From Alentia gelatinosa (lineage: Eukaryota > Annelida > Polychaeta > Phyllodocida > Polynoidae), in assembly GCA_950022655.1 (NCBI GenBank), contig OX465580.1, forward strand, positions 4,821,122-4,885,121: a stretch of 64,000 bases of DNA, read 5' to 3'. The notes below the pieces were generated by a model that did not search any database, was not told the origin of the DNA, and worked only from the letters and a program-made list of their open reading frames with translations. The translations under genes and the position numbers were made by a program. The stretch's first letter is position 1. Each line of letters opens with the position of its first letter. Of the stretch, positions 42,631 to 55,200 are shown one piece after another.

Positions 42631-42759
42631 TATCCAACTAACTTCTATAATGTAAAACTAGTATGTCGAATCTGACCGGAAGAACGTGTGCAGACACATG
42701 CACGTATTGGGTGGGCGATAATTACTATTTTACCCAGGGTAACCAAATCTCGCAGTACA

Positions 42760-43845
42760 TCAGTTTCTTCTATCACGCATTACCACTGACGTTTTGTTAG
42801 CCCTAATTCACTGTAGTTGAATTTTATAAACAAAACATCACCAGAAAGCTACGACTTTGCCCTATTTGTTGGTGTACGTATCATATACCTTTGTCATGGC
42901 TAAGGTCCTCTGTCGTAGATCAGAATTTGTTGGGTATAAAACACTAAAGCATGTTACCTTCTTTTCTTCACAGTGGTTTAAAGAAAAACCTATTGAAATG
43001 ACCTATAGAAATAGACATCCTAACTTCTTAATTATTTCAAGACAATTACATGTAGAAAAGTTGTTATCAATTCATTTTGCATATTTAAGCTATTTAAAGT
43101 GAACCAAGATGAAACCTCACATTATATAGCTCAATGTTTGGTCATTGCACACTTTCAGAAAGAGTAGAAAGATGGTGCAGGAAACTAAAAAAAACACAAC
43201 CTTAATAATGCATTGTTGGGGTTGGGAGAGTGTGTGAAACAATGCTTTGCCTCATAAGTGTTTGCAGGACAATCGAAAGTGACTTTCCTGTTTAAAAAAC
43301 AACTACAAAAAACAGACAATGCTTAGTCAAATGGTGGTTATCTGTTGCTTTTACAATCTATGAAACTACAAAACAAAATGTAAATCACAACTGAGGACAG
43401 AAATGAACTTAGAATAGTTTAAAACATAGTGGTTTTGGGCCCTAAAACCCTGTCATTTTTTCCAGTTTTTTGTATATCCTTAGCCTGCACTTAATTAGTT
43501 TTTTATTTCTTGCTGCCAGTGGTAAAGGCATTGAACCCTCGAAAGTGAGGTTTCCATTGACTGCTTTTATTAAAGACATTTATTCAGACTGGAGAAGCAA
43601 TCAGCCTGAGTAAGCTGGTCTTATCTGCTCCCAGTGTAAGCATTATTACATTATTCTTTTTCTATGGCATAGTCGCAATGCAGTGGTTGGAAAATTTATC
43701 TAGACACAGTATGAATTGAGGAGTATAACTAAATAGGACAATCTTATCATAATATCTAAATCAATGAACAAGAAGGGTCTCATAGATAATGGTAAATGGG
43801 CATTTTACTCACATCTGTTCTGTTAAAGAATGCTTGATGCTAGTA
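42760..43845. other. Spacer DNA, no gene recognised
   Basis: An 81-codon plus-strand frame at 42,857-43,102 has mixed composition but no family I recognise. The rest is AT-rich, unassigned sequence. Confidence 0.4.
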
Positions 43846-43849
43846 CTGC

Positions 43850-44600
43850 TTTTTGTTCACTTTTAAAGTCTTTGAAAGTTCCTATCATCCTGGTATTTGG
43901 TTGGAGAGAGTTCCATCAGACTGCACTCTGTTCATATACATGTTACAGGAAGGTTTGATGATTGTGCTGTTTGGGCTCTGGTATTGGCAGTATGATCTTG
44001 CAGTTAAGTAATCTCAGCTAGTTCTTCATGTTTTCAAAATTGAGAGTTGTACAGAGTGGTGGAGTACATCTATATTTTTTCTTGGATTACTCCTAGTTAT
44101 AATTCACAAGATATTATTTTGAATAACTTGAAGTTTTTGTCAATCTCTAGTGTAACATGTGTCATATAATACATCCAAATAGTCGGTAATTGGCAGTATT
44201 ATACACCTATATATCATCAAGCAAGCATGATTTGTAAGGGAGGGCCTTCTTTCAGGTAGAAGATACAACTTAAGTGAGGCTTGTTTTATCATGTTATCCA
44301 CATGTGTCATATATGTTAAATTTTCGTCCAGTGTGATACCTAAATAGTTATACATATAAACCTTTTGCAATACATCCTGATACACTTTTAGGTTCAGATT
44401 TGTATCCTTATTTTCCCTCATTTTTCCTATGGTGCTGAACAAAGTCAAAGAAAGTCAATTGCTTTTTTTTGTAATTATAGTCAACTTGTTTCTCGTGCAC
44501 CATAACCCCAATTTATAGAGATCATCTTGCAAAAACCCATTGTTTCTCCATTCTCCATTCCTGATTGATATATATACACAATATTACCATGATTTCGATC
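43850..44600 (-). pseudogene. Non-LTR reverse transcriptase relic
   Basis: In reading order on the minus strand: LQDDLYKLGLWCTRNKLTI (44,555 to about 44,490), a frame break, then YNYLGITLDENLTYMTHVD (44,380-44,310), CIILPITDYLDVLYDTC (near 44,160) and a stop-interrupted tail with WNSLQPNTRMIGTFKDFKS near 43,870-43,930. This order is the thumb and C-terminal part of CR1/Jockey/RTE-type reverse transcriptases. The YADD catalytic part is missing and several stops and shifts show decay. Confidence 0.8.
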
Positions 44601-44689
44601 TGAGTGACCGTATTCTCCGCGTAGTTGACGCGTATTAATACTCCAAGCAATAGTCAGGAGCATTGCGTAGTGTCAACTACAAGGAGAAT

Positions 44690-44775
44690 ACGGCTACACA
44701 GATCTGCTGGGGTGATGGAGAAGAGTGGCTGCAATGGGACCCACACCAGTGTCTTGACCACTCAGCTAACTTTGC
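44690..44775 (-). repeat. SINE head/body fragment
   Basis: TCTGCTGGGGTGATGGAGAA, GAGTGGCTGCAATGGGACCC and GACCACTCAGCTAACT match part of the SINE at 21,800-21,880. It lies at the left boundary region of the right duplication. Confidence 0.6.
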
Positions 44776-44917
44776 AGTAGATGATGATCATTTTGTGCTA
44801 CAGTCACATTGGACATATGAAGCGTATAGAGTATTCTGCAATAATTTATAACCCTTTTAAAATTCCAGTTTTAAATCTACTGTGCACAACACTGGCAAAG
44901 TTATCATGGCCATTGGG

Positions 44918-46330
44918 GTGGGACTTTTAAAACCAGCTAAATTGGCCAAAATAGGCTTATTTAAGGCTGATGTTGTATAAACGTATCTCATCAATGTATA
45001 AGTGACAGTTATTGGTGCATCTTTTGATAGTCTTTCATTCCAACATCAGGTTTTGTATAGCTCAGAGGAATTTTTCTTTCCGAAAATCAGCAAAAACTAG
45101 TGTTTTTCATGATTTTTACTTTTCTTTTTTTCAAAATCTGGGAGGCACAATGTTGAAACAATTAATTTTAGACAAACAAATTTTAAAAATCAGTTAAAGT
45201 TTGAAAAAAATATTAAAATGGTCAAAACTATCCAGGACCTTCAAATTTTCCAAATTAGAGACCCATACAGCATGTTGTAGGTGAACGAGGCAGTGCGTCT
45301 TAAAATCTTTTTTTCCAATGCTGATACCCGCTGGGGAGAGCAAACGAAAAAGTTTTTCCAACCCATACAGCATGTTGTCAGACACCCTGATTTCCAGAGG
45401 CCTAAACTAATGAAATATATAGTGATAAATTGATTTTCTTTTATTGTAAAATGTTGACCCAAATCCTGACTGTGATACCTGAAAGTTTCAACACAATCGG
45501 ATTATCCATTCTAATATCAAAACATTCTGATTCCATGATGATATTTTTCAAAAAATTGGGGTATTGGACAACACGCCTCTTAAAAGATGTCTAGAAGAAA
45601 TAAAAATCATAATAGAATAACAAATATTCCTTTATATGTTTAGTGTCCCTACCACTTATAAATACCCAGGGGTTATTTTTCTAAATAAAAAAATATACTT
45701 TTTGTGATACAAAAACTGGAAACGTGTTGTCTGACACCTTATGGTGTCAGACAACATGCTCTGATATAAGTCATGATTTTGGAGTTGTTTCTTATCAGTA
45801 ATTGAGTGGTTTGCTTTGAAAAACGTAGATTTCTATCATCTCATTAAGAATATAAAAGGTTAAAGTAACTGATATTACTTTATTCATTGTTCTGAGTAGT
45901 TTTAAAAATGTGTTGTCCAAAACCCCTCATGTTGTCCGACACCCCTGTGTGCTCAACACCTAATTATGGCTCAGAGCTTTTGTTTCAAATCTAATATGTG
46001 ATAAAGGTTTTTAGGGTCAAATATAACATGTCCCATATGATATTAGTTTTCCTCAAATCATAAGTCTTTATAACATTTCTTGAAAATCCAAATATTTTAG
46101 GGGGGTGGACGACATGCAGTATTATACACAATTTCAAAAGGCTCTAAAATCTAAACCATTTGTCTGATTTTGTTGGAATAAAGTTTTTTCTAGAAGGTAC
46201 TTAGTTGGTAACTAATATAAGATATAAAAAGAAGTATCATTCTAAAATTATTTTTTTTGGTGTCTTATCCCATGATGAAAGCACAATTTAGCAGGTTTTA
46301 AAGATCCGACCCTTTGATGTCAATTACCAG
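44918..46330. mobile_element. 1.4-kb block absent from the left copy
   Basis: Between sequence similar to 22,330-22,440 and the start of the high-identity right copy lies AT-rich DNA with repeated CATGTTGT(C/A)-AGACACCC-like motifs at about 45,275, 45,370, 45,725, 45,750, 45,910 and 45,930. One is a 15-nt-arm hairpin, TGTTGTCTGACACC-TTAT-GGTGTCAGACAACA. No coding frame longer than about 75 codons. Class unknown. Confidence 0.55.
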
Positions 46331-47279
46331 AGTACATTGCGGAAATTCCTCTATTAATATGTATAAATAATGCAAAGACACGAAATCAAGCATAGTATAT
46401 ATTTATTTCAAGATTTAAAAAAATTCATTATGAAGGCCCACTCTTGTGACCTCCTGAACGTTAATATCATAATTGCATCGTTTCTGTCAAGTATGGATAT
46501 TCTGGTCTCGTATGGTCGATTAATATGACCAGAGGAGACTGTGAAACTAAACAGTGAAATGAAACATCGTAATCAGAAATATAACTGTAAGTACAGTTCA
46601 ATATAAAGGCCTATGGTTTAGATACATTTAAATTAATCCCACACTGGCAATGGTCTACTAGTAAAAGATTAGGTGTAACATATTTTAACTTATATTCAAA
46701 ATAATACATTTTGTTGACGGAATATAACTACATATAAATAGTTCTGATTCTAAGATAGTTTCAAGAATCTTCAAGCGATCTCTGACAAGCGAATCTAGGA
46801 AGAAAAGGTACTGTTAACAAGTGACCACTTGGGTCGTTTATAATAATGTAGTTCTCATAGACAGGGTCCAGGGGTCTGTCTCATAAATATACATTCTCTC
46901 GGTGACCCTCTCATTGTCTCAGATGCCTCCTAAAATTCCTGGTAAAACCCACCATTTATTAAAAATATAACCCTTATATCATACTTTTCTTGATTAATAT
47001 TGGCTGGTTTCTGAACACATGATTTCCTAAATTTCAATTCAATACCGAAATATCAACAAAGAATACAATCCTGAAAATGGAAAATACTCTCCAATTCTAA
47101 TTGCTTATGTTTTTTATTCAATAGATAGATTATTGATTGACATAAAAGAACCAAAGCTTTTCCTCACCTCATAGTAATCTATGCAATAGTCTTGTCAGAA
47201 TATTTATTATATTTAGGAATTGGTGAAATGACAATCAAGACGACAAAATGTCTTTTTATGTTAATGATGAGAACTGATG

Positions 47280-47548
47280 ATTTATCTCATCCCTAATATC
47301 TTTTCCAATAGACTTAACATTGGGAATTCATACTCAACACCCATGGAGTATTGTAAAAATATACTCAATTGATCAGTGATAGGGGTGAGATAAAGTCTGA
47401 GCTGCACTTGATCCATAGCCACTGAATATATACCATTCGTGTTGGTTGGCTACATTAACTCATTTGGCTTTGTCTCATGAGATTACTACACAACCAAAAC
47501 TCATAGCATATTTTCATAGAGTATCGATCTCAATGCAGTTCCTTCTTA
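47280..47548. mobile_element. CTCACCCCT-type MITE, right copy
   Basis: Counterpart of 23,405-23,672 with few substitutions (for example one base changed in the GGAGTATTGTAAAAATATAC segment). Confidence 0.75.
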
Positions 47549-47567
47549 GTCTTTTACCGGAGACACT

Positions 47568-47916
47568 ATAGGGAGCCAAAGTGAACCCGCTGAAACCACA
47601 GATACCCGTTTACGAATCACCATTTCCGGTGGCCCGCAAGAACGAGGCTTAGTGCTAAACCTATGGCGGTTTGAGGCTAGACTTTCGTTTTTGGTCTCTT
47701 TTGTTACTTTTGAAGTGTAGTTTACTACTATCATCTCTGAATAACTCTGTTTCGAAACTATGATGTCAGTTGTTAAGTTTTGGATCTAAAAGATTGGAGA
47801 ATGACACATATAATCTCGAACCTACATAGTCAAAGTACTGAGCACCTATACCCATAAATAGTATTTTGTAACCGGCTATCTGTGGTTGCAACGGGTTCAC
47901 TTTGGCTCCCTATAGA
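47568..47916. mobile_element. GGGAGCCAAAGTGAACC MITE, right copy
   Basis: Counterpart of 23,694-24,042, with both inverted ends preserved. Confidence 0.85.
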
Positions 47917-49169
47917 AGATCTGTTGTGGCAGGACATAATGACTATATAAAAGCTCTCTCTCAGACGACTGGGCCATGCACACATCCTTAGTCTTTGTCT
48001 GAAGTTTCAAGGTTGACGATCCTTCAAATGTGTGAATTCAGAGTGTTGTACTATGAACAAGTACTCAGTCTGAAAGCAGGCATTCTGTCTTTGGATCCAT
48101 GATAATCAGTATCATTCTTTTCAATGTACACATTTCATCAACCCGATTTTATTGTTCCACAGCTTGGCCAGCACTGTGCCAGCATCCTAAAATCAGAGTC
48201 ATATGAGGATATTGTACATCAAAAATATTGTAAACTATGGTTTAGCTTCCACTATACCAAATCATGCTCTTTAACTATTCCATTATAACCAATTATATCT
48301 GTTGGATTGGTGAGAATCCAGGATAAAGTGTTGATATCTTATATGCGAGGAAGACACTACATGTGTCTGAGCAATGCATTACAGGAATGAATCAGTACCA
48401 TCAAAACGCTTTTTATCACAAAATTTTGTAAAGAACTCCATTTAAATCTAAGGGAATCGTTCATATGTCAAAGGCACATGGAAATTTAAAGCCTTCTTAG
48501 AAAAAAATAAATATAGTGAGATAGTTTTTGCTGACATCCGAATTACATAATCATTCTCTGTTTTCACGTAATTGATTCCAATATATGAGAAACTTAACAG
48601 GAAATAATTCTCAGTCATCTAGAATGGTCACCAGCCCATTACAATGGTTGTGTGGGGAATACTCTGTACAGTGACTGGCACACCTCACTCTCTCTCCAGT
48701 TAACTTGGAAACCTGTAAACCCGCATTAGCTTTTACATGATACACAGCACTTAGCTCAACTCTAACCCTGCAACTATGTGCCAATATACAGAGAACAGGG
48801 ACCGCTCATTATTTACACCCGGGAGTGCAGTTTTCATAACATAAATCGGTGAAATAAAACTTTGCCCTCCCAGAAAAATACCAAAGGTATTGCCCCCCTT
48901 TAATAAAACATCAGAAATAGTCTTGGCTTACTCATACACAAAAAACTGGCCCCCGGCCATCAATAATGAACGCTCCCTCCTAGAATTCGCCCAATTTGAC
49001 GGCATGACTTTCTCAATAATATAAGATTTCTGAAGGTAGTATATATTGGGTAATATGGTTATATTACAGGCAGCTATACAACATGTGAAGATATGTGGTC
49101 CATATCTACAAAGCACCTTCACTTGTGCACATAGTTTGCCCCAGAACACAGCGTTTCCGGTCACGTGAC

Positions 49170-49238
49170 TCAACTCAGCCAATCATCGTCGTCGTCATCA
49201 TCTCCGAACAACGGCGGTGGTGGCGGTTTGCGAGGGTC
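49170..49238 (-). CDS. Gene B terminal exon
   Basis: Counterpart of 25,295-25,363. DPRKPPPPPLFG, seven Asp, Trp-Leu-Ser, TGA. Only synonymous change is seen in the poly-Pro codons. Confidence 0.72.
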   Translation of the reverse strand, partial: DPRKPPPPPLFGDDDDDDDWLS

Positions 49239-52200
49239 CTGCAATATTCAAAATGACCAATGTGTGAGACAACAAATAAGGGGTATAACAATAATCATCA
49301 AGTTTGACTTCCCCTATCTTTCCTTTAACCTCTGTTTAGTTCTAAAATTGATGACCTTAGCTCATACACTCATATCTATACCACATACTTAGACCTAACT
49401 AGAACTTTGTTCAAATTTAAAGTCCTTCACACACACTATTCCTAGGCCTTATTTTGTGGTGAAGTCACAAAGAAATTTTGGTCCTGGGAATGTTCTTATG
49501 CCTCCAAAACATTATTTGACTAGGTCTTTTTTGTCACTTACTATAAAGAGACTTAGTCTGTGCCATAAATTACCAGGCATTAAACCTTTCTATCTAGGTC
49601 AAATTTGACATTGCCTTAAAATCCTTATAATTATATCTAATACTGTTTCACATGTTGAGGGTCAATACATAAACCTGTACTTCCATTGTATTTTCCTTTT
49701 GAAATAAATGATATGAGATATATTTGTTTGACATTGATTCATTTATAAAATCAAATTTATCATCTCACAAAAAAAATGACATGCCATTTGTGACTTGTAC
49801 AGACAAACTCTATGGATGATGATATTAATACTACCACAAATAGACAAATATGAAATAATGGAATTCTACATTTACAAGATCTACCAAGAACACTATATCC
49901 TTAGGTCATCGAGAAATGAAATAATTACTGATTCAATACAAGGACAGTCTAACTAACAATAACAAGACTCTAGAGGTAGCATTGGGAATGCAAGTCGACA
50001 TGTTAACTTCATGCAGAGCTTTAGGTTAAGTGATGCATGGGTTACTATCCTTATTTTTCTTTACATAAATCACAAAAGAAGAGTTAGTCATAAGAACAGT
50101 CTGTGAAACTAGTTCTAGTCATCTTAACATGATTTTAATCTCATTACTTATGATTAAGAGTGTAATTTTATATGAGAGAGTGTATATTGATTAGAGAGAA
50201 ACCATTTAGCTAAGATTTGCAGATTGTGACGTCATATTTATTAATAAATGTTACTTCTCCCAGAAATCAGTGTGTGTGTTGTCAACCACAAGTGACATAG
50301 GTTGGAGCAACGTATAATTTACATGGTCATGTTAATGTCCTCAGCAATCCGCTAAGAGTCAATAATTGTTGTTTGATCGCTGATTGTTTGTTTGTTTGGT
50401 TTGATTTTACGTCCAGTCAACCATTATAGGTCCTTTCCAGACTTTCTCAAGGTTCTTCTACACTACTAGGGTGGTGATCGAATCTATGTGATGAATTCAG
50501 GTAGAAATCTCACCCCTACACATTTACCGAGGTGAGAGTCATTTTACTTCCCACACCACATAGACATGGTATGAGAAGGATGGCCTTTATTACAGCAGTA
50601 AATCTACCACTTCTGGGGGTGGGACTCGAACCCACAAAGTCTTACAACCTTGGGGTTACAAGTCCGGTGTTCTAACCACTGAGCTAACTCCCACCCCTTT
50701 GATCGCTGAGATACAAGATATTCTTCCTATATCCAACTGATGCCATACCCAATTTTCGGTGTTGAATGTATTCCAGTTTTCCCCTCATGAGCTATTCACA
50801 ATGTATGAGATGTAACTGAAGCTTTCTCTAATACCATGGCTGATAGCTATTGGTATCAATATACATGAACAGAAATCATCCTGAATTACAGAACATGAAC
50901 AAAAGTCATTCTGAAAGTCTGGGAGGAAATGTTGGAAATTGGTTTTATCTGAACTTGTAGGGATGTCATTTGGGGTCATGAAAAAATATAGGAAGTATCT
51001 TTTATGTGGAATTTACTGTCTTGTAGAGACTGGGAAAATCTGGACATCACATCATTGTTGGCAATGAAATGGGGCTGAAGATTTGGGGGAAGTTTGAGCC
51101 ACTGCTTTAAGGTGTGAACGAAGCCCAATTTAATTTCTCTTTCTTTTACACAAGGACAACAAATTGTAAACTGAAAATGAAAACAAAGACTTCTTGGAAA
51201 ATGGGAAAACTGCCATCTCTGACTTAGTGGTACATATATTTTTGGAGTTATTTCATATAGTTTATTTATATTTGCATGCTTCTTGCTTCGTTTATGCAGT
51301 ATTTAAAAAAACTTGGTCCAATGATGATGGGTCAGGTTTGGGCATCCTTCTCATATTTCTCACTGGCTCTAAGCGTTCTTTAAGATTTAAATTGCTCACC
51401 CTTATCTCACCCCTGGAATTTTGTACCCATAGACTTAACTTTTGGAACTTATACTAAACGCCCATGGAGTATTTAGAAAAAATACAATGGGAGATTATGT
51501 CACAAATGTTAGCCAATTAGTCAATGTGAGGTGTGAGATAAATTGAGAAACCTATTCAAGTTTATGGTCAAAGCTCAACCCCCATCTCAGTTGAATTGCT
51601 ACATATTTCACACATGGTTTCGCCATGTGAATTACTACGCTATTCAACTTGATGAGATAGAAGCCCTGACCGTAAATTTCAGTGGTGTCCTTTATAGTCT
51701 CTAAACAGTAAGAAAATCACTGACACCTCGCAGGGACACAGCAATGAGGGAGTGTTCCATGGGCAACACGGCACCCACAGTGGAACTTACCCTTAAGTCA
51801 GTGCCAAATAATGAGAAGGGAGGCTATATGCTTTGTATCTGCTGTATTTAATGGGGATCAGATACAAAATCTAAGTTGTTTGATTGTTGGTGCATCAGGA
51901 AATTAGTCGGAAGTGCCATATTGTGTAACAATTGTTCTTCATTTCATTGCTTTGCTTGTTTCCATTGTCTAATCTTGCATCTGTCGTGCCATAAAATTGG
52001 TTAGTGGTATTTGACTGCAGATAAGTATTGAATGATTTGTCAAAGAAAAATAGCCTTATTGGTTCATAAGGACATTAATTCCCATTCAGTACCGAAAATG
52101 ATCTCACCCCTGGTATTGTTTTTCCAGAGACTTAAAATTGGGAACTTGTACTGGAGTATTGTAAAAAAAACACCACTCAATGGGCGATGATGTCCCAAAC

Positions 52201-55200
52201 ATTATCCAAATTGTTAGTGATAGAGGTGAACTAAATTCTGAATTGCACTCAATCTGTAGCCACTGAAAATATGCCTTTAATTTCCAGCAGCTATGGATCT
52301 CGATGCAATTCCTTCTTAGTACCTCGGGTAATTAAATAGACTATGATACCATTCACCTGCTATGCTACCATCATAGCACAATACTACACAATCGTACCAT
52401 AATATCATCATAACGGGCTAAACCTGCATCATGATTCTGAGCATGGCTACCCTTGAAAACTCCACACATTCATTCATAAAGAAAAGCAGACGAGAGGAAG
52501 CATTGTCAAACTGCAACACAACCTAAAGCCAGACGGATCTGCAGTAAATAACAGTAAATTACCCATCCTTGTTGAGAGGAGTTCACTTTTTCTTTTTCAC
52601 CTGATCACAATATAAAAATAATTGAACACATCAAAGGAAGGTTATATAAAAACAAAATGTACAGGCCACTCACTATAAGCTACATTGCTGGTTATATATT
52701 GCCTTGTTTGTTGTTTTTATGTATCAGGTATGCTGCTAGTTTACTTCAGCTGTTATTTACTTTTAATTCCCACCTTAATTCCATGATATAAGTGTAAAAA
52801 CAACCCATGTCTGATAAGAGCATTTCTATTTGAATCTACTCTTTTGTTCACCTCTAGGAGAGAGATGATAAAAGTAAAATAGACAAAAAATCCCTTTTAC
52901 ATATTCATTGTTCCCATGCATTTCAAATTATCCCATTTTTGATAGTACCCCAGCTCCAGACAGATTAACCTCCTGTCCTCAGTAGTGGAGGTCAGAACTT
53001 AAGTTGTTTCTTTTCAATCCTAAAGTTTCTAGTTTGTGGGACATTTTGTACAAGTACATTAAATTTGTTAACATGACTACATGTTCTTCAATTAAAAAAA
53101 AGAAGAAAAAAAAAGAAGGCAGTGACTCATCTCTACTAAGGGACTTCTCATTGAGAAAAGATATTGTATGATACAACATGTACATGTACATTTTTTAGTG
53201 AAATAAACACTGCAATTATAAAAAAAAAAATTGTTAACATGAAGTAAAACTAAATTCACAGCTTCATGAATTTGTCATGTGCTAATATTTCTTCTGAATG
53301 TTTAAATGCAAATACTTTATAGCTGTCAATCTGTTAGTAACACATTTATAGCAAGTATTAGACACTCCAGCAAAACACTATCTTTGGCACGCCTTGCAGA
53401 TGAATGTATCCTGATGTGTTTTTGGTGAAGTTCTGAACAATTCTTTGTTTTAAAAAGCAGTTGCGGCCCTGAAGAAAAGCTCATTATATTGCAAAAATAA
53501 CTAAAGAGGAAAAATCATTAAGAGAAATACAATGATAGAAGGCTGCAAGCAAAGCATTAGTAGACTGGCCAGACAACTTCCATTGTAGAGAAAATACCGG
53601 TGAGTATGGCTAGCCACAGCAAGGCAGACCACTCACACTTCTGCAGCTTATCAAGCCTACAAGACATTGACATATCAGTATCTCCCAATCCAATTGTAGC
53701 TGATGAATTCCTCACATCAGTTACAATCAGAGACATTCTCTTCTTTCTATGTATGCACTTCACTGATCCGATTTTATTGGCCATTGGTCATGACTCACTC
53801 CTGCGATAAGACTGATCTCTGCCCACAGCCTGGCCTGCTCCATGGCGCACCCTTTGATCAAGTCTCTGTATGAGAGTATCGCACATCAACATTGATTGTT
53901 CATTCCGACCATCAGTTTAGAGATGTCAATGTCTTGTAGGCTTTGAACCAGCTCTATGCTCATTGGACATGACCTAGAATGATGTCATCAGTTTAGAGAT
54001 GTCAATGTCTTGTAGGCTTTGAACCAGCTTTATGCTCATTGGACATGACCTAGAATGATGTCATCAGTTTAGAGATGTCAATGTCTTGTGGGCTTTGAAC
54101 CAGCTCTATGCTCATTGGACATGACCTAGAATGATGTCATCAGTTTAGAGATGTCAATGTCTTGTAGGCTTTGAACCAGCTCTATGCTCATTGGACATGA
54201 CCTAGAATGATGTCATCAGTTTAGAGATGTCAATGTCTTGTAGGCTTTGAACCAGCTCCATGCTCATTGGACATGACCTAGAATGATGTCATCAGTTTAG
54301 AGATGTCAATGTCTTGTAGGCTTTGAACCAGCTCTATGCTCATTGGACATGACCTAGAATGATGTCATCAGTTTAGAGATGTCAATGTCTTGTAGGCTTT
54401 GAACCAGCTCTATGCTCATTGGACATGACCTAGAATGATGTCATCAGTGTGTTTACTACTCACATCTTCAGAGTCGCTTCCTTTCTTGGCGTCCTTCGCA
54501 GCTGCAGGTTTCTTGGTATCAGCCTTTTTCTCTGCTTTTTGGTCTTTCTTGTCAGGCTTTGCTGCGAACAAGTCATCGTCATCATCAAAGAGAGGCCCCC
54601 TTAAATAGGAACAAGTATTTCAATTATTCCATCTATAAAAATGCAAGTTATAGTCTGCTAGCAACAGTTGATAAGATATTGATTGTGTTATACATTATAT
54701 CTGTACTACTGGAAATGGATGAAATATACCTCACAAGAGATTCACAAGAATTCTTCAATAATTAGTTATGCTCTAATGAATATTTCCGAGAAAGTCAAAC
54801 GCTAGGTGGAGACTGAGCCAATGTGACCAGGGGGTTTTGTGGATCACAGATTAGCAACCCGCTATCGAAAACATTGCTCCAGAACATGGAGAACGATGCA
54901 TTGCCAGCACTTGTCGAGACCACTCTATCTGCGAGTCAGACCCCATTTCTACCAGCTCTGTCGGCTCGCCGCTTACACTATTTGGCTGTTTCTGATTGGA
55001 TACTTCTGTTTTGTAAGTCTTTGGTTGTTTGTTTGGGTAGTTTAACCCTTTCACTACGCTGTGATGCCTGGAGGCATTCCCGGGTGTAGTACGCCATGAT
55101 GCATCATTTTTTGAAATTTCAGTAATTGCTATTTTCTAATGAAAAAATTGCGAAAATTTTGATAATATTTCCCAAACCCATGTTAAACTCACTAACGGCT

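Larger units (their letters stand above)
41316..42754. mobile_element. 1.44-kb element with inverted termini
   Basis: TGCGAAATTTGGTTACCCTGG with TAGTAATTATCG at 41,316-41,359 is mirrored as CGATAATTACTA with CCCAGGGTAACCAAATCTCGCA at 42,711-42,754. Similarity continues more weakly inward. It contains a 151-codon frame (41,718-42,173) with no recognised similarity and the long hairpin at 42,470. Superfamily unknown. Confidence 0.65.

Noticed and set aside
49165..49392. Plus-strand Ser/Gly-rich frame starting near the terminal exon
   Set aside because: Antisense shadow of the Asp/Pro codons of the minus-strand terminal exon; the start is not ATG.
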